From Elusimicrobiales bacterium (GTDB lineage Bacteria > Elusimicrobiota > Elusimicrobia > Elusimicrobiales > UBA9959), in contig JAQTZB010000007.1 in NCBI GenBank assembly GCA_028688015.1, positions 62,001 through 126,000 on the forward strand: a stretch of DNA of 64,000 nucleotides, in the 5' to 3' direction. A program made the translations under genes and the position numbers. Positions 52,323-60,444 of the stretch are shown piece after piece. Below the pieces are notes generated by a model. The model saw nothing but the letters and a program-made list of their open reading frames with translations, did no database searches and was not told the origin of the DNA. Positions within the stretch are counted from its first letter, which is position 1; each line of letters starts with the position of its first letter.

Positions 52323-53533
52323 TTAATTTTTATCCCCTTTTCCTTGAAGAAAGCTTCCATGGTCTTGATAAAATAGTTCACGTGCGCCGGGCCCAGGTCC
52401 TGGTGCACGCCTATGTGAAGCCCGTTATTGCCCATGTACTCGGCGTTGGGGAAGTCGCCCAGCTTGTGGCCCAGGTAGGCGAAGCCGGGACACTGCGTCG
52501 GCATCGACGAGAACAGGTGCCGCGTGTCTATGCCCGCCTTTTCAAGGTAGAGGCCCAGCTCGTTGCGGCTGAACGGGGCCTTCTCCCCCAGGATAATCGC
52601 GAACGCGTGCGGCCCTATCTGTTCGTGCTTCTCTTCCTTGATGGTGTAGAGCCAAGGCGAGAACTTCTGGAATTTCTCTATCATCGAGATCAGGTTGCCG
52701 TGGCGCTTGGCGATGATCTTCTTGTAGTTGGTCATGCTGCCTATGCCGACGGCGGCTTCCAACTCGTTCATCTTGGCCGAGTAACCGATGCGTTCGAACA
52801 CGAAGCGGATGTCGGAGCCCTCGCCGTACTTAAAGCGTTTGTCGCAGTAACTGGCTGCGCCGCAGTTCATAACGCACACCTTGCACTTGCAGGCGCGGCC
52901 GTGGCTGCGCAGCGAGCGCAGCACCTCGGCAAAGTCGGCCCGATCCGTTGTGACGATGCCGCCCTCGATGGTGGTGATAATGTGCGCTATGTAGGTGCTG
53001 TAGGCCGCCATATGCCCCAGCGTGCCGATATTGCGGCCCTTGTACACCGCGCCGTGCGCCTCGGCCGCGTCCTCTATGACGTAGAGGTTATGCTTCTTCG
53101 CTATCTTGTTGATGGTGTCCATCTCGGCCGGCTTGCCCATCAGGTGCACCGGCATTATGGCGCGGGTCTTCTTAGTTATGGCCCTCTCGATCTTCTTCGG
53201 GTCGATGTTAAGCGTGTGGCGTTCGATGTCCACGAACACCGGCTTGAACCCGGCGTGCACCACGGCGTTGCCGGTGGCCACGAAGGACAGCGCGGGGATG
53301 ATTACCTCGTCGCCGCGCTTCGCGCCGAAATCGTGCAGCACGGCCAGGGCCAGGATATCGGCGTCGGTGCCGGTGCTGACGGCCACGGCTTCCTTGGTGC
53401 CGGTCAGCGCCGCGAATTTAGATTCGAATTCTTTCACCAGCCTGCCGCTGGAAAGCCTGACGGAGTCCAGGGCTTCATTGATAAGTTTGCGTGATTCTTT
53501 AGTAATAGCGATGGTGCCGAACGGTATTCTCAT
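52319..53533 (-). CDS. DegT-family PLP protein, E1/ColD-like sugar 3-dehydratase with extra Cys cluster
   Basis: 404 residues, fold type I. PLP-pocket parts: STGTDADILALAV, PALSFVATGNAVVHAGFKPV, VIEDAAEAHGA. Where aminotransferases have the PLP Lys (SFxxxKxITxGEGG) this protein has His184 in STYIAHIITTIEGG. That His is the hallmark of dehydratases ColD and E1 (AscC/DdhC/RfbH). Residues 215-230 contain five Cys (CKCKVCVMNC and YCDKRF), recalling the [2Fe-2S] segment of E1, while the earlier E1 Cys (in DNC) is Ala here. Predicted to remove the C3 hydroxyl of a nucleotide 4-keto sugar. Confidence 0.82.
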   Translation of the reverse strand: MRIPFGTIAITKESRKLINEALDSVRLSSGRLVKEFESKFAALTGTKEAVAVSTGTDADILALAVLHDFGAKRGDEVIIPALSFVATGNAVVHAGFKPVFVDIERHTLNIDPKKIERAITKKTRAIMPVHLMGKPAEMDTINKIAKKHNLYVIEDAAEAHGAVYKGRNIGTLGHMAAYSTYIAHIITTIEGGIVTTDRADFAEVLRSLRSHGRACKCKVCVMNCGAASYCDKRFKYGEGSDIRFVFERIGYSAKMNELEAAVGIGSMTNYKKIIAKRHGNLISMIEKFQKFSPWLYTIKEEKHEQIGPHAFAIILGEKAPFSRNELGLYLEKAGIDTRHLFSSMPTQCPGFAYLGHKLGDFPNAEYMGNNGLHIGVHQDLGPAHVNYFIKTMEAFFKEKGIKIK

Positions 53534-54222
53534 TTCAGTTTCTCTCCTGCCTGTTTATAGCCTTCCGGGGTGCCTATGTCTATCAGTTCCCCCGGTACTT
53601 CAAAAACGTTCACGCCGCCTTTCGCGGCCAGCGCGGGAAACAGGTCCCGCTCCAGGGAGTATTTCTTCCCCTCCGGGACCAGTCCCAGCACTTCCCTCTC
53701 GAAAATATAGATGCCGGCGTTAACCAGCCCGGACGCGGCCGCCGCTTTCTCCCTGAAAGCCAGCAGTTTGCCGTCGCCCCCCACCTGCAGCGTCCCGAAC
53801 GCGGAGGCGTCCTCTTTTTTAGCAGCCGCCAGCGAGGCCAGCGGCCGCTTCGCCTCGTGAAAAGCCGCGAAGGCCTTCAGGTCCGCGTTCACTATCGAAT
53901 CCCCGTTCATCGCCATGAAGCGCCCGCTCTTTATAAGCCCTTCGGCGTTCTTTACCGCCCCGGCGGTATCCAGCGGCTCGGCTTCTATTGCTACCGCCAC
54001 CTCGTAAGGCAACTTGCGCCCGGCGAAATAGTCCCGGATCATCTCCCCCATGTAGCCCGCGCACAGCACGAAGCGGCCGAAGCCGTAGCCCGCCACGTAA
54101 TCCATCAGCAGTTCCAGGAACGGCTTGCCGCCTACGGCCGCCATCGGCTTGGGGCGGTCCGACACCACGGCCCGCAGCCGCGTGCCCTTTCCCCCGCAGA
54201 GTATCACCACGTCCATGCTCAT
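53530..54222 (-). CDS. hddC: Sugar-1-phosphate nucleotidyltransferase, HddC-like
   Basis: 230 residues with the nucleotidyltransferase start VVILCGGKGTRLRAVVSDRP, KPMAAVGGKPFLELLM, FVLCAGYMGEMIRDYF and MNGDSIVNAD. It best fits D-glycero-alpha-D-manno-heptose-1-phosphate guanylyltransferase (HddC), chiefly because a HddA-type kinase precedes it; a glucose- or mannose-1-phosphate specificity remains possible. Coupled by ATGA overlaps on both sides. Confidence 0.8.
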   Translation of the reverse strand: MSMDVVILCGGKGTRLRAVVSDRPKPMAAVGGKPFLELLMDYVAGYGFGRFVLCAGYMGEMIRDYFAGRKLPYEVAVAIEAEPLDTAGAVKNAEGLIKSGRFMAMNGDSIVNADLKAFAAFHEAKRPLASLAAAKKEDASAFGTLQVGGDGKLLAFREKAAAASGLVNAGIYIFEREVLGLVPEGKKYSLERDLFPALAAKGGVNVFEVPGELIDIGTPEGYKQAGEKLK

Positions 54223-55202
54223 GACTTGTAGAAGATGATAGAGCTCCCGGAAAAGTCGAATTTGAACGGCACGTGCAGCAGGTTCTTCAGCGCCTTGCGC
54301 ACGCGGCCCTGCCGCTCAGGCGGCACGAAGAACAGCATGAAGCCGCCGCCGCCGGCGCCCAGGATCTTGCCGCCCAGCGCCCCGGCTTTGCGGGCCGCCA
54401 CGTAGGCGTCGTCGATAAAGCTATTAGTGATCTTGTCGGTCAGGCTGCGCTTGAGCTTCCAGCTCTCGTGCAGCAGCCGTCCAAAACCGTCTATATTGCC
54501 GCCGCAACTGAGGATTTCAACGGCGTGGTCCACCATCTCTCCCATCAGCGTCAGCTCGCGCTTGCGCAGGTGGGTCTTGCGGATCTGCTCTCCGGCGATG
54601 TCGTTGGCCGTGCGGGCTATGCCGGTATAGAACAGCATCAGCCTGTCCTGCAGTTCGCCCAGGCGCTCATCTTTCAGAGTCAGCGGACTCACCTGCAGGT
54701 GGGTTTTATCACCGAACTTTATAACGTTGACGCCGCCGTAGGCCGCTATCACCTGGTCCTGCGCGCCCACGTTCTCCTTCAGCATCACCTGCTCCACATG
54801 GATGGCGTCGCGCGCCACCTGGTTGGAGGAAACAATGTGTCCCTTCAGTGCGTAAAGCCCCTTCAGCAGCCCCACGGTAAAGGCCGAACTCGACCCCAGC
54901 CCGGAGCGGGCCGGCAAGTCGCCGTCATGGTGGATCTCCACGCCGTCCCTGATCTTCATGAACTGCAGGCATGCCCGCACCGACGGGTGAACTATATCCT
55001 TTATGCGCGTCACATTCTCTATCTTGGAGTAGACGATGCGGTGCTTGTGCTCGTGGAAGGGCGGCAGATTGCGGCAGGTGATGTAGCAGTACTTGTCTAT
55101 CGTGGTGCTGAGCACCTGCCCTTTGTTCTCGTTGTACCAGGAAGGATAGTCCGTTCCTCCCCCGAAGAACGAGATGCGGTACGGCGTCTTGCTGATTATC
55201 AT
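54219..55202 (-). CDS. hddA: GHMP kinase, HddA-like (heptose-7-phosphate kinase)
   Basis: 327 residues. GHMP pattern: N-terminal RISFFGGGTDYPSWY, ATP loop DLPARSGLGSSSAF (about 95-108), and C-terminal GGKILGAGGGGFMLFF. The N-terminal and loop sequences are those of D-glycero-alpha-D-manno-heptose-7-phosphate 1-kinase. The isomerase GmhA and phosphatase GmhB are not in the window. Coupled to the radical SAM gene upstream by a four-nt overlap. Confidence 0.83.
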   Translation of the reverse strand: MIISKTPYRISFFGGGTDYPSWYNENKGQVLSTTIDKYCYITCRNLPPFHEHKHRIVYSKIENVTRIKDIVHPSVRACLQFMKIRDGVEIHHDGDLPARSGLGSSSAFTVGLLKGLYALKGHIVSSNQVARDAIHVEQVMLKENVGAQDQVIAAYGGVNVIKFGDKTHLQVSPLTLKDERLGELQDRLMLFYTGIARTANDIAGEQIRKTHLRKRELTLMGEMVDHAVEILSCGGNIDGFGRLLHESWKLKRSLTDKITNSFIDDAYVAARKAGALGGKILGAGGGGFMLFFVPPERQGRVRKALKNLLHVPFKFDFSGSSIIFYKS

Positions 55203-56677
55203 TTCCCCGTCCCAGCGGCGTATTTCCGCTTTATCTTAAGTTTGAGCATTTCCTTCACGTGTTCCACGGTCTTCGGGCCGAACTTCTTTTCCATCATCGC
55301 CAGGTAGGCCGGCGAGGAGTGGAACTCGTCGAAGGCCGCGTCCCGGAAGGCCAGCACCTCGCCGCTAGACAAATGCCTGGTCGGCAGCGGCAGCGTCTCC
55401 TCGCTGAACTGGGCGTAGCCCAGCCAGCTGTCAGGCAGTTTGATGCCGTTCTTAACGGCGTCGTTATACAGCGCCGAGCCCGGGTAGGCCATGGCGGTGT
55501 AGAAGTTGGTATAGGCGCAGTTGAGCGCCTTGGCCATGTCCAGCGTCTCGCGCATGCTGTCCAGATCGTCTTCGGGCAGGCCGAAGATGAAGTTTGCCAC
55601 TATGGCGATGTCGGCCGCGTGGATGCGGTCCACCGCCTCGCGGATCTTGTCCTGGGTGTAGTTGCGCGTCTTCTCGGCGCCGCGCACCTTCTCGCTGCCG
55701 GACTCTATGCCCAGCGCCAGCCAGTTCACCCCGGCCTTCTTCAGCTTGGCCAGGAGCGCCGGGTCTATGGTGTCCACGCGCGCGTACGCCCAGATGTTCA
55801 GGTCGTAGCCGCGCTCTATGATCAGATCGCAGATCTTTTCCACGTGCGCCCGGTTCAGAATGAAGCACTCGTCCAGCACCTTGATGTTGCGCACGCCGTA
55901 GTTCTTAACGAGGACATCTATTTCCTCTATGACCTTTTCCGGCGGGCGGTAGCGGACCTGCGGCTTACCGAACAGCGCCTTCAGGGCGCAGAAGTGACAG
56001 TCGAAAGGGCAGCCCAGGCTAGTATAGAGCACGGCGTAAGGAGTGCGGCGGTCCAGGTCGTCGAAGCAGTGCCAGTTGTGCGCGCGGTACCTGGCCATCG
56101 GCACTAGGTCCCAGGCGGGCATGGGCAGCGCGCCCAAGTCGGCCACCAGGGGCTCGCGCGGGTTGGGCACGGCGGCGCCGCCCTTCATATACCACACGCC
56201 GGGCGTGTCGAACTCGGAGCGGCCGGCCTTCAGCCGCTCCAGCAGCCCTACGGTGGCGGAGAAGCCCTCGCCCTGCATCACAAAATCGGGTTTATCTTCT
56301 TTCAGCGTGCGCTCGGGCAGCGCAGACGGGTGCAGGCCCCACAGAAAAGTCTTCAGCCCTGGAACGGCCTGACGGATAAGGCCCAGCAGCTGCGAGGCGC
56401 CGGGCATGGCCTGCGTGGAGGCGGACAGGTTGGAGCCGGCGGCTATCACGCCGCACAGCAGCGGGTCAGCGGCCTTGATCTTCGCGGCGGCTTCGTCGGG
56501 CGTCAGGTTCTCGGCCTCGGCGTCCAGCACGCCCACGGAATAACCTTTCTCCCGGGCGAAGGCGGCCAGCAGCAGGCCCCAAAGCGGCGGCTCCACGGCC
56601 GCCAGCGTGTCCTTGAAGACGCTGTACTGCTTGCGCGAGCTGCCTGGCTTCACTATCAGCAGGTCCACTTTTGACAT
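55199..56677 (-). CDS. B12-binding-domain radical SAM protein
   Basis: 492 residues. Residues 1-about 140 form a Rossmann-like cobalamin-binding domain without a DxHxxG motif; the radical SAM core has LGCPFDCHFC (Cys223, 227, 230), and later VLDECFILNR, and LGIESGSEKVRGAEKTRNYT. Members of this class methylate unactivated carbons or phosphinates, or do rearrangements in natural-product and polysaccharide loci. In this operon a C-methylation or ring edit of the sugar is conceivable. It needs cobalamin, which the cell imports (btuFCD). Confidence 0.82.
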   Translation of the reverse strand: MSKVDLLIVKPGSSRKQYSVFKDTLAAVEPPLWGLLLAAFAREKGYSVGVLDAEAENLTPDEAAAKIKAADPLLCGVIAAGSNLSASTQAMPGASQLLGLIRQAVPGLKTFLWGLHPSALPERTLKEDKPDFVMQGEGFSATVGLLERLKAGRSEFDTPGVWYMKGGAAVPNPREPLVADLGALPMPAWDLVPMARYRAHNWHCFDDLDRRTPYAVLYTSLGCPFDCHFCALKALFGKPQVRYRPPEKVIEEIDVLVKNYGVRNIKVLDECFILNRAHVEKICDLIIERGYDLNIWAYARVDTIDPALLAKLKKAGVNWLALGIESGSEKVRGAEKTRNYTQDKIREAVDRIHAADIAIVANFIFGLPEDDLDSMRETLDMAKALNCAYTNFYTAMAYPGSALYNDAVKNGIKLPDSWLGYAQFSEETLPLPTRHLSSGEVLAFRDAAFDEFHSSPAYLAMMEKKFGPKTVEHVKEMLKLKIKRKYAAGTGK

Positions 56678-57642
56678 CAGGCGGCCAGCTCCTTTTCCAG
56701 CAGGGCGGCCAGGCTCTTGGCGTCCAAGCCGTAGAGGGAATGCAGGTATTCGCGCGGGCCGTGCTCGAACACGAATTTATTGCGGAAGCCGAGGGACCTG
56801 ATCTTGAGGTTCAGGTCGGAGGCGTTCACCAGGCCGGCGACTATGGCGTCCATGCCGCCGGCGCCGATAAAGCCTTCCTCTATCGTTATAACCTTCTTGT
56901 AGCGCCCGAGAATCTTCAGCAGGCCGGCGCCGTCGAGCGGTTTCAGCAGGAACAGGTCCACCAGACCCGGCTTCAGGCCGGGCGGCAGCCGCTTCAGGGC
57001 ATCCAGCGCCACGTGCGTCATGTAGCCGGTGGAGACCACGCAGACGCCTTCCCCCTTCTGCAGCTCGCAGAAGCAGTCCTCTATCTTCACTTCGGGGCGG
57101 GTGTCGTAAATGGCCGGCACGGGCTTGCCCTCCAGGCGCAGGTACTTCGGGACCTTGTGCGCCAGGGCGTAAGCGTGGAACTTCTCGGCCAGCACCCAGT
57201 CGCTGGGAGAGAAGAGGGTGATGCCGGGCAGGGAATTGACTACAGAGATATCCTCCAGGCCGTGGTGCGTCGGGCCCGAAATGTCGTAGCTGAGGCCGGC
57301 GCCCACGGCCACCAGGTTCACGTTCACGTCGCGGATATGCGAGTGCAGCGACAGGTTGATCTTCACCTGCTCGAAGGCCCGCGTGGCCAGGAACGACGAG
57401 ATCGCGTACGCGTGCACGGTCATGCCCTCGAAGGCCAGGCCGGCGGCCACGTTCACCAGGTTCTGCTCGGCTATGCCCACGTTGAGGAAGTTGCAGGGAT
57501 ACTCCTTGCGGATGCGGTCCAGCAGCGGCGCGCCGAAGTCGGCCGACAGGAAGTACAGGTTCTTTTCGGAGGCCATGGCCTCCAGCGCCTTGCCTATAAA
57601 GGCGTCGCGCATCGCTTTTTTAACGGGCATGGGAGCGTTCAT
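56677..57642 (-). CDS. Transketolase C-terminal half (pyrimidine-binding subunit)
   Basis: 321 residues, the Pyr and C-terminal domains of a two-subunit transketolase. The TPP-activating Glu59 lies in VGIAEQNLVNVAAGLA, and SGPTHHGLEDISVVNSLPG and FSPSDW follow. The N-terminal half is the preceding gene, with a four-nt overlap. Split transketolases occur both in central metabolism and in sugar clusters; placement inside the polysaccharide operon favours a dedicated role such as C2-unit transfer to a keto-sugar. Confidence 0.87.
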   Translation of the reverse strand: MNAPMPVKKAMRDAFIGKALEAMASEKNLYFLSADFGAPLLDRIRKEYPCNFLNVGIAEQNLVNVAAGLAFEGMTVHAYAISSFLATRAFEQVKINLSLHSHIRDVNVNLVAVGAGLSYDISGPTHHGLEDISVVNSLPGITLFSPSDWVLAEKFHAYALAHKVPKYLRLEGKPVPAIYDTRPEVKIEDCFCELQKGEGVCVVSTGYMTHVALDALKRLPPGLKPGLVDLFLLKPLDGAGLLKILGRYKKVITIEEGFIGAGGMDAIVAGLVNASDLNLKIRSLGFRNKFVFEHGPREYLHSLYGLDAKSLAALLEKELAA

Positions 57643-58463
57643 TTATGGTCCTCCATCAGGCCGTCCACCTGCTCGGGGGTCAGGTTGCGGATGTGGCAGA
57701 GCGGGTCCGCCTCCAGTTGGGGCACGCCTTTACCCTTTACCGTATCGGCCACGAATACCTTCGGCTTGCCGTTGCGCGCCGGAAGGAGCTTGGAAAGCGT
57801 TCCGTGCACGCCGGCCGCGCTGTGGCCGTCTGCCGTCACCGTCTCCCAGCCGAACGCCCGGAACTTCTCGTCCAGCGGGTCCATGTTTATGATCTCGCGC
57901 GTCAGGCCCAGCATGGATTTCTTGTTGCGGTCCACTATCAGCGTCAGGTTGTCGAGCTTGTGAAAGCCGGCAAACATCGCGGCCTCCCACACCGACCCCT
58001 CGGACAGCTCGCCGTCGCCCATCACCACCACCACGTTGGCGGCCGAACCTTTGCGGTACAGCGCCAGCGCCGAGCCGCTGCCAACGCCCAGGCCGTGGCC
58101 CAGCGAGCCGTTGATGGTCTCGAAACCGGGGATCTCGTCCGGGATGCCGCACAGGATGGACTCGGGGGTGCCGATCTTGTCCAACTGGTCCTTACCGAAG
58201 AAGCCAAGGTCGGCCAGGATCGGGTACAGCGAAATGCCGCCGTGGCCCTTGCTGATGATCACGCGGTCGCGGGTTTCGTCCTTAGGGTTCTTAGGGTTGA
58301 GCTTCAGCAGCCCGCCGTAGTACAGCGCCACGAAGATCTCCACGTCGGACAGCGAGGAGGCCACGCGGGTCTCCGGGGCCAGTTTATGCAGGCGCAGCGT
58401 CTCGCGCCGCACCCATTTAGCCCGCTTCTCCAGTTCGGCAGCGGCGGTAGTTGTATTAGACAT
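57639..58463 (-). CDS. Transketolase N-terminal half (diphosphate-binding subunit)
   Basis: 274 residues, the PP domain. SDVEIFVALYYGGLL, ISKGHGGISLYPIL, GSLGHGLGVGSGSALA, and the TPP-Mg motif GDGELSEG (149 on) to Asn180 in VDRNKKSM are intact, so the pair should be catalytic. It overlaps its SDR neighbour upstream by eight nt. See the C-terminal half for function. Confidence 0.88.
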   Translation of the reverse strand: MSNTTTAAAELEKRAKWVRRETLRLHKLAPETRVASSLSDVEIFVALYYGGLLKLNPKNPKDETRDRVIISKGHGGISLYPILADLGFFGKDQLDKIGTPESILCGIPDEIPGFETINGSLGHGLGVGSGSALALYRKGSAANVVVVMGDGELSEGSVWEAAMFAGFHKLDNLTLIVDRNKKSMLGLTREIINMDPLDEKFRAFGWETVTADGHSAAGVHGTLSKLLPARNGKPKVFVADTVKGKGVPQLEADPLCHIRNLTPEQVDGLMEDHK

Positions 58464-59409
58464 TGGAGTACTGGTTCCTTTTGATTATGCGGAAGGCCTT
58501 CAGCAGCTCGGTGATGCCCAGATCCAGCGACACGTCCGGCTTGTAGCCCGTCTTCTCCAGCTTCTCGTTGCTGACGATATAGTCGCGCTTGTCCGGGTCT
58601 TCTCCGATGGTGGCCTCGGTCACGTAGAAACCCTTGACCTGTTTCTGGATGGCGGCGCACAGTTCCATCTTGCTCAGGTTGGCGTCGCTCAGGCCCAGGT
58701 TGTACATCGTGCCCTGCATCTTGTCGAAATTATCCATGCCGTGCATGAAGGCCTTGGCCACGTCGCGCACGTGGATGAAGTTGCGCTTGAAATGCGCCTC
58801 GAACAGCACTATGAACCGGTCGTTCACGGCGCGGTAGGTGAAGTCGTTCACCAGCAGGTCCAGCCGCATGCGCGGGCTCACGCCGAACGCGGTAGCCAGG
58901 CGGAAGGTCATGGAGTTGCCGGCGCCCAGGATCTTGGCCTCGGCGTCGTTCTTCAGGCGGCCGTACAACGAGACCGGCCGCAGCGGGGTCGCCTCGGTGC
59001 AGAACTTGCCGGCCTCGCCCACGCCGTAACCGCTGTTGGTGGTGGGGTACATCAGGCGCTGCTCTGCCGAGCGGAACTTCAGGATCGTATCGAGTGCGTC
59101 CAGTATTACGCCCTTGGCCTCGGCGGGGTTCTTGTCGCACAGCGGGGCCCCGGTCAGGCAGGCCAGCGGGATGATATAGTCCGCGCCACTCATCCCCTCT
59201 TTCACCAGCCGTTCGTCGCGCGCGTCGCCGCGCAGCATCTCGAAGCCGGGCTCGTGGCAGCAGTCCAGCAGCGAGGTCTGCCCGAACATCAGGTTGTCGA
59301 GCACCGTCACCCTGTACCCGGCGCGCAGCAGTTCGGGCGCCATGATAGAGCCGATATAGCCGGCCCCGCCTGTGATAAAAACTTTGCCTTTAGCGGACTT
59401 TTTGTTCAT
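58456..59409 (-). CDS. Extended SDR nucleotide-sugar epimerase/dehydratase
   Basis: 317 residues. NAD site VFITGGAGYIGSIMAPELL, DADYIIPLACLTG-like GADYIIPLACLTGAPLC, a catalytic YxxxK in SLYGRLKNDAEA and TNSGYGVGEAG. It belongs to a group often found in LPS loci; reaction (4,6-dehydration, epimerisation or decarboxylation) cannot be told. First gene of the eight-gene coupled operon, GGGGAG site before the ATG. Confidence 0.82.
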   Translation of the reverse strand: MNKKSAKGKVFITGGAGYIGSIMAPELLRAGYRVTVLDNLMFGQTSLLDCCHEPGFEMLRGDARDERLVKEGMSGADYIIPLACLTGAPLCDKNPAEAKGVILDALDTILKFRSAEQRLMYPTTNSGYGVGEAGKFCTEATPLRPVSLYGRLKNDAEAKILGAGNSMTFRLATAFGVSPRMRLDLLVNDFTYRAVNDRFIVLFEAHFKRNFIHVRDVAKAFMHGMDNFDKMQGTMYNLGLSDANLSKMELCAAIQKQVKGFYVTEATIGEDPDKRDYIVSNEKLEKTGYKPDVSLDLGITELLKAFRIIKRNQYSNV

Positions 59410-59464
59410 TATCTCCCCTTAGCGGTCGCCAGAGTAGCGTTCCGGCCCTTAATATAAATAATTG

Positions 59465-59470
59465 TATAAT
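59465..59470 (+). promoter_or_regulatory. -10 element of the GDP-fucose synthase gene
   Basis: TATAAT preceded by AATTG, 38 nt before the ATG at 59509; here, unlike the leaderless set, an SD (AGGACGG) follows. Confidence 0.5.
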
Positions 59471-59508
59471 TTAGGCAGCGGCTCTTACAAACAGGACGGG
59501 CAACACTT

Positions 59509-60444
59509 ATGAACAAGACCGATAAAATTTTCATCGCGGGTCACCGCGGGCTGGCGGGCACCTCCCTGGTCAAGACCCTGCGGGCGGCCGGCTACGACAA
59601 CCTGCTGCTGCGCACCCATGCGGAGCTTGAGCTGGAGGACCAGGCCGCCGTAGACCGATTTTTCGCTGCCGAAAAACCCGCCTACGTGGTGCTGGCGGCC
59701 GCCAAAGTCGGCGGTATAAAGTACAACAATACTTACCCCGCGGACTTCATCCGCGCCAACCTCTATATCACCGCCAATGTCCTGGAAAGCTCCCGCAAGC
59801 ACGGCGTCAAGCGCCTGGTCTACTTCGGCAGCGCCTGCATGTACCCCAAGGTCTGTCCCCAGCCCATGAAGGAGGAGCACCTGATGACCGGCGTTATGGA
59901 ACCCACCAGCGTGGCCTACAGCACGGCCAAGCTCGCCGGGGCGGTAATGTGCCAGGCCTATAACCGCCAGCACGGCACGCAGTTCCTCCCCGTCATCCCC
60001 GCCACGCTCTACGGTCCCGGAGACAATTTCAACCCGGAGCAGTCGCACGTGCTGCCGGCCCTGCTGCGCCGCGCGCACGAGGCCCGCCTCGCCGGCGCGC
60101 CCGCGCTGAAGATCTGGGGCAGCGGCAACCCGCGCCGCGAGTTTCTCTACATAGACGACCTCGCCTCCGCCGTGCTGTTCCTGCTCCAGAAGGACGGCTA
60201 CACCGAGACCACCAACATCGGCGCGGGCGGCGACCTCTCCATCCGCGAACTGGCAGAAACGGTCTGCCGCGTGACCGGCTACCAGGGCCGCCTCGAGTTC
60301 GACGCCTCGCAGCCGGACGGCACCATGTGCAAACTGCTGGACCCGTCCAGGCTGGACGCGCTCGGCTGGAAAGCGAAAACCCCTCTGCTCGAGGGGTTGG
60401 CCGCGACCTACAAATATTTTCTGGACACCTGCGCCGGCAAGTAA
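59509..60444 (+). CDS. fcl: GDP-L-fucose synthase
   Basis: 311 residues. The N-terminus FIAGHRGLAGTSLVKTLRAA, AAAKVGGIKYNNTYPADFI, LVYFGSACMYPK, and the catalytic YSTAKLAG are characteristic of Fcl/WcaG, the epimerase/reductase making GDP-L-fucose from GDP-4-keto-6-deoxymannose. The partner GDP-mannose 4,6-dehydratase is not in the window. It is divergent from the coupled operon and convergent on wbuB with no spacer. A related GDP-4-keto sugar could be its true substrate. Confidence 0.9.
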   Translation: MNKTDKIFIAGHRGLAGTSLVKTLRAAGYDNLLLRTHAELELEDQAAVDRFFAAEKPAYVVLAAAKVGGIKYNNTYPADFIRANLYITANVLESSRKHGVKRLVYFGSACMYPKVCPQPMKEEHLMTGVMEPTSVAYSTAKLAGAVMCQAYNRQHGTQFLPVIPATLYGPGDNFNPEQSHVLPALLRRAHEARLAGAPALKIWGSGNPRREFLYIDDLASAVLFLLQKDGYTETTNIGAGGDLSIRELAETVCRVTGYQGRLEFDASQPDGTMCKLLDPSRLDALGWKAKTPLLEGLAATYKYFLDTCAGK

